From NCBI RefSeq assembly GCF_018122735.1, contig NZ_JAGRRD010000001.1, positions 2,807,199 through 2,871,198 of the forward strand: 64,000 nucleotides of DNA, written 5' to 3'. Made by a program: the position numbers and the translations under genes. Below the pieces are notes generated by a model, which saw nothing but the letters and a program-made list of their open reading frames with translations, was not told the DNA's origin and ran no database searches. Below are positions 1 through 8,515 of the stretch, one piece after another (the stretch's first letter is position 1; each line of letters opens with the position of its first letter). This stretch comes from Azoarcus sp. L1K30. GTDB taxonomy: Bacteria > Pseudomonadota > Gammaproteobacteria > Burkholderiales > Rhodocyclaceae.

Positions 1-267
1 CGGGTCGGCGTTGAGCTGGGCGATGCGGGCCAGCATCTCCACCTCCGCCATATCGGCCGGCAGCGCCACGTGCAGCGAGCGCACGCCGCACTCCTCGCAC
101 GCCTTCACCTTGTTGCCCACATACACCCGCGAGGCCGGATTGTCGCCGACCAGGATGACCGCCAGCCCGGGGCGCACACCCTGCGCCACCAGTTTTTCCA
201 CGCGCTCGCGAAAGCCCACGCGAAGCTGTTTCGACAGCGCCTTGCCGTCGATGATCTGTGCCGTCAT
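1..267 (-). CDS. folD: FolD, methylenetetrahydrofolate dehydrogenase/cyclohydrolase (N-terminal part, cut by window edge)
   Basis: The minus strand reads from ATG at 267 off the left edge, giving 89 residues: MTAQIIDGKALSKQLR, then RPGLAVILVGDNPASRVYV. The GDxxAS.xYV pattern and the segment containing K in YVGNKVKACEE are typical of the FolD N-terminal domain. FolD is cytoplasmic and interconverts 5,10-methylene-THF and 10-formyl-THF. It lies 91 bp downstream of mgsC on the same strand, but a strong terminator stands between them. With purU at the head of the cluster it would complete methylene-THF to formate. The C-terminal NADP domain is outside the window. Confidence 0.93.
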   Translation of the reverse strand, partial: MTAQIIDGKALSKQLRVGFRERVEKLVAQGVRPGLAVILVGDNPASRVYVGNKVKACEECGVRSLHVALPADMAEVEMLARIAQLNADP

Positions 268-285
268 GTCGATCGAATCTCCCTG

Positions 286-320
286 AAAAAAGGGCCGGCC
301 CGGTAACGCCGGCCCGGCCC
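286..320 (-). terminator. Rho-independent terminator after mgsC
   Basis: On the minus strand a GC stem (GGGCCGG, one G:G mismatch, CCGG) closes over the loop CGTTA and is followed by six T (286-291). It lies between the mgsC stop (359) and the folD start (267), so it should end or attenuate the methylamine operon before folD. Confidence 0.85.
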
Positions 321-358
321 GATATCGCCTCATCGGGGCGATGGCGGAATCGCTCGAA

Positions 359-1723
359 TCAGAAGCCCTGACCCGGAATCCAGTTGGTGCCCGCCAGCGG
401 CAGGCCGGCCATCGCGGCAGCCTCGATGGTGAGCGCAACCAGATCCTCGCGTTCGAGGTGATGCACGTTCTGCTTGCCGCAAGCCCGGGCAATGGTGGTG
501 AGTTCCATGTTCAGGGTCTTGAGGTAGTTCCTGAGGTGCTTGGCGCCGACTTCCGGCGACAGGCGCTGCTCGAGGATCGCATCCTGCGTGGTAATCCCGA
601 CCGGGCACTTGCCGGTGTGGCAGTGGTGGCAGAAGCCCGCCGCTGCGCCAATCGCGGTGTAGTCGGCTTCGGCGCTGTGCAGGGTGCCATTCTGGTAGTA
701 GGTCTCGCCGTTACAGCCGAGCGCGACCAGCACGCCCTGGCCGATGGCCACTGCGTCCGCGCCCATGGCCAGCGCCTTGGCGACGTCGGCCCCGGTACGG
801 ATGCCGCCGGACACCACGAGCTGGACCTTGCCGATCATGTCGAGGTCTTCGAGCGCATTCACCGCCTGACGCACTGCGGCCAGGGTCGGGATGCCGATGT
901 GTTCGATGAAGCAGGTCTGGGTCGCAGCGGTGCCGCCCTGCATGCCGTCGACCACGATCACGTCGGCGCCGGAATGCACGGCCAGCTTGACGTCGTGGAA
1001 GGTACGGGTCGCGCCCACCTTGACGTAGATCGGCTTCTCCCAGTCGGTGATCTCGCGCAGTTCCTGGATCTTGATCGCGAGGTCGTCCGGGCCGGTCCAG
1101 TCCGGGTGACGGCAGGCCGAGCGCTGGTCGATGCCTTCGGGCAGGGTACGCATTCCCGCAACACGGGGCGACACCTTCTGCCCCAAGAGCATGCCGCCGC
1201 CGCCGGGCTTGGCGCCCTGGCCGATCACCACTTCGATCGCATCGGCACGGCGCACGTCGTCCGGGTTGAAGCCATAGCGCGACGGCAGGCACTGATAGAT
1301 CAGGGTCTTGGAGGACTGACGCTCTTCCTGTGTCATGCCGCCGTCGCCGGTGGTGGTCGAGGTGCCCATCTCGGTCGCGGCGCGACCGAGCGCCTCCTTC
1401 ACGTTGGCCGACAGCGAGCCGAAGCTCATGCCGGCGATGGTGATCGGGATTTCCAGCTCGATCGGCTTCTTGGCAAAGCGGGTGCCGAGCAGGGTCTTGG
1501 TGAGGCACTTCTCGCGATAGCCTTCGAGCGGGTAACGCGACATCGACGCGCCGAGGAAGACCAGGTCGTCGAAGTTGGGCAGCTTGCGCTTGGCGCCCAT
1601 GCCGCGGATCTCGTACAGACCGTGGGCAGCGGCGTTGCGGATGTAGTCGAGCGTCTTGCGGTCGTAACCGTAGGATTCTTCGCGCGACACGTTCTTGAAA
1701 TGCACGGGTTTGGTTTCCATCAT
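359..1723 (-). CDS. mgsC: N-methylglutamate synthase subunit C (FMN-binding glutamate synthase-like)
   Basis: The 454-residue protein is a stand-alone FMN/Fe-S synthase domain of the GltB type. Visible landmarks are AGMSFGSLS (about 98), GDGGMTQEERQ (about 126), IGQGAKPGGGGMLLG (about 167), VVDGMQGGTAATQ, VSGGIRTGADVAKALAMGADAVAIGQ, and a cysteine cluster CHHCHTGKCPVG for an iron-sulfur centre. Established family role: with MgsA and MgsB it makes N-methylglutamate from gamma-glutamylmethylamide, or from glutamate plus methylamine. The closely related GlxD/GltB-like proteins are the alternative. The start is supported by a GAGGAG-type ribosome site just upstream, and mgsB ends 21 bp before it. 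Confidence 0.88.
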   Translation of the reverse strand: MMETKPVHFKNVSREESYGYDRKTLDYIRNAAAHGLYEIRGMGAKRKLPNFDDLVFLGASMSRYPLEGYREKCLTKTLLGTRFAKKPIELEIPITIAGMSFGSLSANVKEALGRAATEMGTSTTTGDGGMTQEERQSSKTLIYQCLPSRYGFNPDDVRRADAIEVVIGQGAKPGGGGMLLGQKVSPRVAGMRTLPEGIDQRSACRHPDWTGPDDLAIKIQELREITDWEKPIYVKVGATRTFHDVKLAVHSGADVIVVDGMQGGTAATQTCFIEHIGIPTLAAVRQAVNALEDLDMIGKVQLVVSGGIRTGADVAKALAMGADAVAIGQGVLVALGCNGETYYQNGTLHSAEADYTAIGAAAGFCHHCHTGKCPVGITTQDAILEQRLSPEVGAKHLRNYLKTLNMELTTIARACGKQNVHHLEREDLVALTIEAAAMAGLPLAGTNWIPGQGF

Positions 1724-1744
1724 CGAACTCCTCTTGATTCCTGC

Positions 1745-2434
1745 TCAATATTCCTGGTTCGCGTCAGCGTTCCAGTGGTAGAGGGAACGCTGCGAGGCGA
1801 TCCGCTTGAATGCCTTGGGGTCGTGATCCAGACCGGCCTTGTCGAGCAGTCCGGCCACGGTGGCGATGTCGGCGTCAGTCATCGGCTCGAACTGCGCATC
1901 GGCGCCGAGCGACTTCACCGAGCCCTTCACGTACAGCACCGCCTCGTACAGCGAGTCGCCCAGCGCGTCGCCCGCATCGCCGCAAATCACCATGGTGCCG
2001 GCCTGGGCCATGAAGGCCGAGAAGCTGCCGACCGAGCCGCCCACGACGATGTTGCCGCCCTTGAGCGAGATGCCGCAGCGCAGCCCGGCGTCACCCTCGA
2101 TGACCAGCAGTCCGCCATGGGCGGAGGCGCCGGCGCCGTTCGAGGCAAAGCCCTTCACATGCACCTTACCGCTCATCATGTTCTCGCCCACACCGGTGCC
2201 GGCGCTGCCGGTAATGGTGATGGTGGCGGACTTGTTCATGCCGCCGGCGTAGTAGCCGGCGTGGCCGACCACTTCGACGGTGATCGGGCAGTCGAGACCG
2301 ACCGCGATATTGTGGGCGCCGTCCGGATTGACGACGGTAACCGCCTCCACTTTGCCTTCCCTGGCATCCGTGTGCAGGAAGGTATTGAGCTCACGCAGCG
2401 ACGTGGTGGCGAGATCGAAAGTCAGGCGTTCCAT
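1745..2434 (-). CDS. mgsB: N-methylglutamate synthase subunit B (GXGXG domain protein)
   Basis: The 229-residue protein corresponds to the GXGXG beta-helix domain found at the C-terminus of glutamate synthase large subunits. Repeated glycine pairs are visible: HAGYYAGGMN, ITGSAGTGVGEN, GGLLVIEGDAG, GGNIVVGGSVG, TMVICGDAGDALG. It is the structural middle subunit of the three-gene split synthase. Its start overlaps the end of mgsA by 13 bp, so the two are probably translationally coupled. GlxC is the name used for relatives in rhizobia. Confidence 0.87.
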   Translation of the reverse strand: MERLTFDLATTSLRELNTFLHTDAREGKVEAVTVVNPDGAHNIAVGLDCPITVEVVGHAGYYAGGMNKSATITITGSAGTGVGENMMSGKVHVKGFASNGAGASAHGGLLVIEGDAGLRCGISLKGGNIVVGGSVGSFSAFMAQAGTMVICGDAGDALGDSLYEAVLYVKGSVKSLGADAQFEPMTDADIATVAGLLDKAGLDHDPKAFKRIASQRSLYHWNADANQEY

Positions 2435-3330
2435 ACGTACATCTCCTCGGGCGCGGGTTCGAACACATGGGCGTGCTTCACGCCCGGCAGGTGGGCCAGC
2501 GACCGGAATTCGGAGGCGATGGCCACGTAGTCATCGGTTTCCGCCACGACGGCGGGTTTGCAGGCGAAGGGGTCGCGGATCAGCGCAAGCTTGTCCGGGG
2601 TGCCCATGAGGAAGGTGTAGAAGCCGTCGAGCTCCTCGAACCCCTTCTGCAGCGCGACCTCGAGGTCGTCACCTTCACGCAGGCGCCATTCCAGGAAGCG
2701 GCAGGCTGCTTCGGTATCGTTGTCGGTCTCGAAGCGGATGCCGCGCGGCTCCAGCATGCGACGGATGCCGTTGGGGTTCGACAGCGAACCGTTATGCACC
2801 AGGCAAAAGTCCTCGCCCGCGGTAAAGGGGTGGGCGCGGTCCGGGGTCACGGCCGATTCGGTCGCCATCCGGGTATGACCGACCAGGTGCGAGCCCTTGA
2901 GTCCTGCAAAACCGTAGCGTGCGGCCACTTCAGCCGGTGTGCCGATGTCCTTGTACAGGTCGATGCTGCGACCGGTCGACAGGATGTGCAGCCTGGGGTA
3001 ATGCTCCTTCACCCAGCGCTTCACCACTTCGGGGGCGAGACTGAAGCTGAGTACCGCATGGTTGCCCTTGGCCTCGACCTGGGCGCTCACCCCGAGATGC
3101 GCCTTCAGTTCGTGACCGAGACCGAGCCAGTTGAAATCCGCACCATCTTCGGTCAGGCCCGAATACAGGCTGATCTTGCGCTCGCTCTCGGGCAGGGGCT
3201 GACCGAATACCGCGAGGCCGGCCGAATCGGGTCCGCGCTCGGTCATGCCGATCAGCATCGGCACCATCAACTCGCCCAGTCTTTCACGCAATGCCGGCGT
3301 CTTGACCAGCAATCCGACGATTCCACACAT
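2422..3330 (-). CDS. mgsA: N-methylglutamate synthase subunit A (class II glutamine amidotransferase)
   Basis: The 302-residue protein begins MCGIVGLLV, so Cys2 is the N-terminal nucleophile of a class II (Ntn) amidotransferase. HNGSLSNPNGIRR and the segment FETDNDTEAACRFL fit the PurF/GltB glutaminase fold. It would release the amino or methylamino group for transfer in the MgsABC complex. It lies 42 bp downstream of the glutamine-synthetase-like gene, in the same operon. GlxA is the rhizobial equivalent. Confidence 0.87.
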   Translation of the reverse strand: MCGIVGLLVKTPALRERLGELMVPMLIGMTERGPDSAGLAVFGQPLPESERKISLYSGLTEDGADFNWLGLGHELKAHLGVSAQVEAKGNHAVLSFSLAPEVVKRWVKEHYPRLHILSTGRSIDLYKDIGTPAEVAARYGFAGLKGSHLVGHTRMATESAVTPDRAHPFTAGEDFCLVHNGSLSNPNGIRRMLEPRGIRFETDNDTEAACRFLEWRLREGDDLEVALQKGFEELDGFYTFLMGTPDKLALIRDPFACKPAVVAETDDYVAIASEFRSLAHLPGVKHAHVFEPAPEEMYVWNA

Positions 3331-3372
3331 GTTTGCTTCTCCTTGTTTCCAATCTTGTCGCGTCAGGCCGAA

Positions 3373-4713
3373 TCAGAAGAATTCGAGGTAGTTCTTGACT
3401 TCCCAGTCCGACACATGGCGCATGTACTCCACCCACTCCATGTGCTTGAGGCGCAGGAATTCATCCGCGACCGGCCCCAGTGCCTTGCACAGCACGGTGT
3501 CCTGTTCGAGTGCGACCAGCGCTTCATGCAGGTTCTGCGGCAGGATGCCGATGCCCGCTTCCTTCAGCTGCTCCGGGCTCATGTCGTACAGGTTCTGGTT
3601 GTGCGGCTCGCCCGGATCAAGATTGCGCTCGATCCCGTCCAGACCCGCCGCGATCACCGCCGCGGTGGCCAGGTAGGGGTTGCAGGCGCCGTCGGGCAGA
3701 CGCAGTTCGAGACGCCCGCCGGGGATACGCACCATCGACGAACGGTTGTTGTCGCCGTAGCTGATGTAGGCCGGTGCCCAGGTGGCGCCGGTCAGCGAAC
3801 GACCCACCACCAGACGCTTGTAGGAGTTGACCGTGGGCGCGCAGATCGCGGCCAGCGCCGGGGCGTGGGCGAGGATGCCGGCGAGGAACTGGTAGGCCAG
3901 CTTCGACAGCCCGAGGCCATGCTTGTCGGTCTTGTCGGCGAAGAGGTTGGCGTTGCCTTCCTTGTCACCGATCGACATGTGGATGTGCATGCCGTTGCCC
4001 GGCCGGTTGGCGAAGGGCTTGGGCATGAAGGAGCAGATCATGCCCAGATCGTTGGCGATCTCGGAAGCCGCCATCTTGAACAGCAGGTAGTGGTCGGCCG
4101 AGGTCAGGCAGTCGGCGTAGGTGTAGTTGATCTCGAACTGGCCGTTCGCGTCCTCGTGGTCGATCTGATAGACATCGACATCGACCTCGCGCAGGCTCTC
4201 CACCAGCTTTTCGAGGAACTCGCGATTGCGCGACAGGCCCTTGTAGTCGTAACAGGGCTTGGGCAGGGTGTCGGTCGGATCGGTCGGAATGATGTTCCCG
4301 GCGGCATCCTTCTTCAGCAGCGAAAATTCAGGCTCAAGCCCGGTGAAGAAGGTCCAGCCCCTGGCGTCGAGGCGCTTGATCTGCTCCTTCAGCACGACGC
4401 GGGTATCGAGCGGCCAGGGCTCGCGCTTGACGTGGCCGTCGCAGGCGATGCGGGCATAGCCCGGCTGCCACGGCACCAGCGACAGGGTGTCGAGATCGCC
4501 CACGGCCATGAAGTCAGGGCCATTGGGCTCGATGCCGAGCCCCCACACGGCGAAACCGGCAAAACCGGCGCCGTTGGTGAGGATCTCTTCGAAATGCGAA
4601 ACCGGTACGGACTTGGTCTTGGCCGAACCGTGAATATCGACAAACTGGGCCAGGACATACTTGACCTTGTTGTCGGCGAGAAACTGCTTGGCTTCGATGG
4701 GCGTCATTGCCAC
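3373..4713 (-). CDS. gmaS: Glutamine synthetase type III-like, probable gamma-glutamylmethylamide synthetase
   Basis: The 446-residue protein is a glutamine synthetase-fold ligase. Landmarks are EPEFSLL (about 130), the nucleotide/metal segment [21 protein letters not shown], and the ammonia/glutamate-site region NSYKRLVVG ... [19 protein letters not shown]. By sequence alone it could be GlnT or GmaS. The context (mgd genes upstream, mgs genes downstream, amtB nearby) argues for GmaS, which ligates methylamine to glutamate using ATP. It starts 27 bp after mgdD. Substrate choice is inferred from context. Confidence 0.8.
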   Translation of the reverse strand: MAMTPIEAKQFLADNKVKYVLAQFVDIHGSAKTKSVPVSHFEEILTNGAGFAGFAVWGLGIEPNGPDFMAVGDLDTLSLVPWQPGYARIACDGHVKREPWPLDTRVVLKEQIKRLDARGWTFFTGLEPEFSLLKKDAAGNIIPTDPTDTLPKPCYDYKGLSRNREFLEKLVESLREVDVDVYQIDHEDANGQFEINYTYADCLTSADHYLLFKMAASEIANDLGMICSFMPKPFANRPGNGMHIHMSIGDKEGNANLFADKTDKHGLGLSKLAYQFLAGILAHAPALAAICAPTVNSYKRLVVGRSLTGATWAPAYISYGDNNRSSMVRIPGGRLELRLPDGACNPYLATAAVIAAGLDGIERNLDPGEPHNQNLYDMSPEQLKEAGIGILPQNLHEALVALEQDTVLCKALGPVADEFLRLKHMEWVEYMRHVSDWEVKNYLEFF

Positions 4714-4740
4714 TCTCCGGATAGGAATGTTGGGATCGGG

Positions 4741-5349
4741 TTATGCGTATAGATGCTGGGGTGATACCGTGCCGCCACCGAGCTCGTGCGCGATGTCGTG
4801 AAGCGTTTCAAACACATACCGGCCATAGCTGCCGTCACACCAGATGCGATAGATCAGCCCTTGCGCGGTCTGCTCCAGCAGCACCGTCACACCGACGCCG
4901 ATCAGGCTGGTGAGCACCACCGGACGATCTGCGAGGTTCAGGGCCGCGAAATTCACGTTGCAGGTCTGGCGCAGCAGTTCATTCACCCGCGCACCGCCCA
5001 GCATCAGCGCCGCATCCTCGCGCTGAACCGGATACACCCCGGCGGCCCGCGGCGTCGTGGTGAGACGCTCGACCACCGCTGCATCGCCCTCGATCAGAAA
5101 TTCGGTCATGCCCAGGCGGGCGATCCGGCCGCGTTCACCGAGCGGCAACCAGCTGTTGAATTTCTCCGGCACCGGCACGTCGAGGCTGTCGAGCCAGGCG
5201 ACCGTGCCCGGCCCCTTGCAACCGCAGCGCACCTCCAGCGACACATCGGCAATGCCGAGCACTGCGGCGGCCTCGGCCTGCCGCACCGCATCGGTCAGCA
5301 ATTCGGCGACGATCTCCGCCACCGGGCTGCTTGCAAGCGCCTGACTCAT
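4741..5349 (-). CDS. mgdD: N-methylglutamate dehydrogenase subunit D / sarcosine oxidase gamma-like
   Basis: The 202-residue protein matches the small gamma subunit (SoxG type) of heterotetrameric sarcosine-oxidase-like enzymes. The cues are CGCKGPGTVAWL, the segment RIARLGMTEFLIEG, and the C-terminal GVTVLLEQTAQGLIYRIWCDGSYGRYV. The family subunit stabilises the complex with the folate-binding alpha subunit. Its start codon overlaps the mgdC stop by 4 bp (ATGA), indicating coupled translation. Confidence 0.86.
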   Translation of the reverse strand: MSQALASSPVAEIVAELLTDAVRQAEAAAVLGIADVSLEVRCGCKGPGTVAWLDSLDVPVPEKFNSWLPLGERGRIARLGMTEFLIEGDAAVVERLTTTPRAAGVYPVQREDAALMLGGARVNELLRQTCNVNFAALNLADRPVVLTSLIGVGVTVLLEQTAQGLIYRIWCDGSYGRYVFETLHDIAHELGGGTVSPQHLYA

Positions 5350-8246
5350 ACCGCCTCCTTCTGCTTCAGGTTTTCGGGGTCATGGAACGGGGTCGGGCTG
5401 ACTTCTACCTCGACCATGGCACCGTCGGTCAGGCGGATGCTGACCTTGTTGCCGACGGTGGCGAGATCGGGGCGCAGGAAGGCGAGCCCGATGTGGCGTC
5501 CCAGCGTCGCACTCCAGGCAATGCTGGTGACGCGACCGGCGATGTCGCCATCGGCGATGACGAGGTTGCATTCCAGCGGCACGTCACCGCTGTAGCCCGG
5601 CGGCAGCGTGAAACCGGCGAGCTGCTGCTTGAGCTTCTTCGAGGCGATCGCCTTGAGGCTGCGCTGACCGACGAAGAAGGGCTTGTTCATCTTCACAGCC
5701 CAGCCCATGCCGACTTCGAGCGGCGAGGTGAGGCCGTCGGTATCCTGGCCGATGATGATGTGGCCCTTTTCCAGACGCAGCAGACGCTGCGCTTCGACAC
5801 CGAAGGGGCGGATGCCGTGGGCCGCACCGGCCGCCATCAACGCATCCCACAACGCGCCGCCGAAGCGTGCCGGAACGTGGATCTCGTAGCCCCACTCGCC
5901 GACAAAGCCCACCCGCATCAGTCGGGCGGGGATGTCCGCCACGGTGCATTCGCGCACCGCGAGGTAGGGGAAGGCAGCTGCCGAGAGGTCGGTCGCGGTC
6001 AGTGTGGCCAGCACTTCACGCGAGCGCGGGCCGGCCAGGTTCATGGCGGCGAAGGCGCCGGTGTGATTGACGATGCCGCAATCCAGCCCCCACATCGTGT
6101 TGAGGCGCGACAGTTCGCGATAGATCGTCGCCGCACCGGAGGTGGTGGTGGTGAAGTAGAAATGGTCCTCTGCCAGTCGCGCGACCACGCCGTCGTCGAT
6201 CACCACGCCAGCCTCGTCGCACATCACGGCGTAGCGGGTCATGCCGACCTTGAGGTTGGCGTAGTTGGAGGTATAGACGCGCTCGAGGAACTCGGCCGCC
6301 TGCGGCCCGATCACTTCGAGCTTGCCCAGGGTGCCGACGTCGATCAGACCCACCCCTCCGCGCACCGCCGCCACTTCCTCGCGAATGCAGTCCAGGCGCA
6401 CCTTGCCGGCCAACTGGTAGAACTCGGGACGCTGCCACACACCGGCCGGCATCCACTTCGCACCCAGCGCCTCATGGCGCGAGTGCAGCGGGGTACGGCG
6501 TTCCGGGTTGAAGCCGCGCCCGGCCAGCACCGCCATCGGTACCGGATGGTAGAAGGGACGTGCCGTCGTGGTGCCAACCTGTTGCGGCTCCTTGCCCGAG
6601 AGCCGGGCCAGGATGCGCAGACCGTTCATGTTGGAGTGCTTGCCCTGGCTGGGGCCCATGCCCACGGTGGAGTAGCGCTTGAGCAACTCGATGTTGTCGA
6701 AGCCTTCCTGCACCGCGTTGTGGAAATCCTTGAGCTGAAGGTCCTCGTCGAAATCAACGAAGTTCTTGCCCTCCGGATGCGCCACAATCGGCCACGGATG
6801 GCTGGGCGATTCCACTTCCGGCGCAAGCGCGCTGCCCACCGCCTCGCCAAAGCCTGCAGCCGCTGCGGCATGACTGCCGGCACGGGTGCCATCGGCCATG
6901 CGCCGCGAGAGTTCATGCACACCGTTGACGCGGCCGCAGGCGAACACACCGTCGGGCAGCACATCGGGGACGAACTGTTCGACCGCACGCTCGAAACGCA
7001 TTTTGGTGCCGGCCTGATACAGCAGGTTGGCCGCCGGCGCCCAACCCACGCTCATCAGGATGCCGTCGCAAGCGATGTCGCGCAGGTCTGCCGCCGGCGA
7101 GCCGTCCGCCTGCACCGCGCCGACACGCGCTGCGGCCACGCTGGCACCGCCTGTACCAGGCACGGCCTCGACGATGCAGCTCGACATCAGCACCTCGACC
7201 TTCGCATCGCGCAGCTGCTGCACCAGCGTCGCCGCCGTGCCTGCACGCGCACGCAGATCGACCACTGCCGCCACGGCCACGCCGCGCGCCAGCAGGTCGA
7301 GCGCCGCGCGGTAGCCGTCGGCATTGGCCGTCAGCACCACTGCTCGCTGCATCGGCTTGACGCCGTAACGATGCATCAGGCGCTGTGCTGCCGAGGCCAG
7401 CATGACGCCAGGCAGGTCGTTGTAACGGAATACCGCCGGCTGTTCGAAACCGCCGCTGGCCACCACCACGCTGCCGGCTCGCATCTTGAGCATGCGCTCG
7501 GCACTGACCAGCGGTAGCCAGTGGTCCTTGTAGTAACCGGCCGCATAGGTGCTGGTGAGCACCCGGATCAGCGGATTGGCAGAGACCTGCGCCAACAGTC
7601 GGGCATGAATCTCGGCGCGCGCCGGGTCGTTGCCGATCTGATAGCCGGCGCTGCCGCCAGCGCGTGCGTTCTCATCGACCACCACGACACTTGCACCCTG
7701 GGCAGCCGCAGACAACGCGGCGGACAGGCCCGAGGGGCCCGCGCCGATCACCAGCACGTCGCAGAAATCGTAGGCCTTGGGCGTGCTGCGGCGCGGGCTG
7801 TCGAGGTCGACCTTGCCCAGACCGGTCATTGCACGGAACATGCGCTCCCACATCGGGAACAGGCCCTTGGTGTGGAAGGCCTTGTAGTAGAAGCCCACCG
7901 GCAGGAAGCGGGCGAAGCGGCCGAGCACCCGACCCTTGTCGCCGTCGAGGCCGCCGAAAGTATTGACCGCGGTAAGATCCATGCCGGCCTGCAAGGGCAC
8001 CACGTCGGCGCGAAGGTTGAGCTGGTCGCCCCACTGGTGCAGCGCGTTGGTGTCATGGTTGGCGAGCGAGAGCACACCGCGCGGACGGTGATACTTGAAG
8101 CTGCGGCCGAGCACGCGGACATCCGCGCCCCACAGCGCAGAACTCACCGTGTCGCCGGTGTAGCCGGTGTAGCTGCGGCCTTCAAACTTGAATTCGATGG
8201 GTGCGGAGCGGTCAATCCACTCGCCGCTGGTCGCGGGCAGTCGCAT
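5346..8246 (-). CDS. mgdC: N-methylglutamate dehydrogenase subunit C / sarcosine oxidase alpha-like
   Basis: The 966-residue protein has an N-terminal 2Fe-2S-like/cyanide-dehydrogenase-type domain (RSYTGYTGDTVSSAL), an NAD/FAD Rossmann motif VIGAGPSGLSAALSAA (about 123-138), and a C-terminal GcvT-like aminomethyltransferase domain (about 570-960) that binds tetrahydrofolate. Known relatives move the methyl carbon onto THF as 5,10-methylene-THF. The ATG at 8246 shares its A with the mgdB stop (TGATG), which decides this start over a longer reading frame beginning at 8396. Confidence 0.9.
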   Translation of the reverse strand: MRLPATSGEWIDRSAPIEFKFEGRSYTGYTGDTVSSALWGADVRVLGRSFKYHRPRGVLSLANHDTNALHQWGDQLNLRADVVPLQAGMDLTAVNTFGGLDGDKGRVLGRFARFLPVGFYYKAFHTKGLFPMWERMFRAMTGLGKVDLDSPRRSTPKAYDFCDVLVIGAGPSGLSAALSAAAQGASVVVVDENARAGGSAGYQIGNDPARAEIHARLLAQVSANPLIRVLTSTYAAGYYKDHWLPLVSAERMLKMRAGSVVVASGGFEQPAVFRYNDLPGVMLASAAQRLMHRYGVKPMQRAVVLTANADGYRAALDLLARGVAVAAVVDLRARAGTAATLVQQLRDAKVEVLMSSCIVEAVPGTGGASVAAARVGAVQADGSPAADLRDIACDGILMSVGWAPAANLLYQAGTKMRFERAVEQFVPDVLPDGVFACGRVNGVHELSRRMADGTRAGSHAAAAAGFGEAVGSALAPEVESPSHPWPIVAHPEGKNFVDFDEDLQLKDFHNAVQEGFDNIELLKRYSTVGMGPSQGKHSNMNGLRILARLSGKEPQQVGTTTARPFYHPVPMAVLAGRGFNPERRTPLHSRHEALGAKWMPAGVWQRPEFYQLAGKVRLDCIREEVAAVRGGVGLIDVGTLGKLEVIGPQAAEFLERVYTSNYANLKVGMTRYAVMCDEAGVVIDDGVVARLAEDHFYFTTTTSGAATIYRELSRLNTMWGLDCGIVNHTGAFAAMNLAGPRSREVLATLTATDLSAAAFPYLAVRECTVADIPARLMRVGFVGEWGYEIHVPARFGGALWDALMAAGAAHGIRPFGVEAQRLLRLEKGHIIIGQDTDGLTSPLEVGMGWAVKMNKPFFVGQRSLKAIASKKLKQQLAGFTLPPGYSGDVPLECNLVIADGDIAGRVTSIAWSATLGRHIGLAFLRPDLATVGNKVSIRLTDGAMVEVEVSPTPFHDPENLKQKEAV

Positions 8247-8503
8247 CACGCATCTCCCTGATAGAAGTAGGTCTTGAGCACGACGTCCTTTTCGGTATCG
8301 CGCTCGGCGATGAACCAGGTGTTGCTCGGGGTGTGGCACCACCACTCGCGCTTGACGCCGGGAGCGCCGTTGCGGTTGAACACGTAGTCGGCCCACTCTG
8401 CGTCCGTGCAGGTGTCGGGGTCAGGCATCGGGCGCACTTCGCCCCAGTAGAAGAACTCTGAAACCGGGCGCGGGCCGTTCAGGGGACAGGTCATGATCTT
8501 CAT
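8246..8503 (-). CDS. mgdB: N-methylglutamate dehydrogenase subunit B / sarcosine oxidase delta-like
   Basis: The 85-residue protein is the small zinc-binding delta subunit. It opens MKIMTCPLNGPRPVSEF, has GEVRPMPDP, and contains WADYVFNRNGAPGVKREWWCH followed by TWFIAERDT, the standard SoxD pattern with Cys and His metal ligands. It sits 12 bp after mgdA and overlaps mgdC by one base. Confidence 0.92.
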   Translation of the reverse strand: MKIMTCPLNGPRPVSEFFYWGEVRPMPDPDTCTDAEWADYVFNRNGAPGVKREWWCHTPSNTWFIAERDTEKDVVLKTYFYQGDA

Positions 8504-8515
8504 GGCGTGATTCCT

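Noticed and set aside
341-2530. Long open frame of 729 codons on the plus strand over mgsC-mgsB
   Set aside because: It is antisense to well-recognised mgs genes and its translation is rich in His/Arg/Gly without any domain; an effect of high GC.
2467-4752. Plus-strand frame of 761 codons over mgsA and gmaS
   Set aside because: Antisense shadow of two recognised genes; no domain and composition typical of a GC artefact.
5331-7517. Plus-strand frame of 728 codons over mgdC
   Set aside because: Antisense to the clear sarcosine-oxidase-alpha-like gene; composition typical of a shadow.
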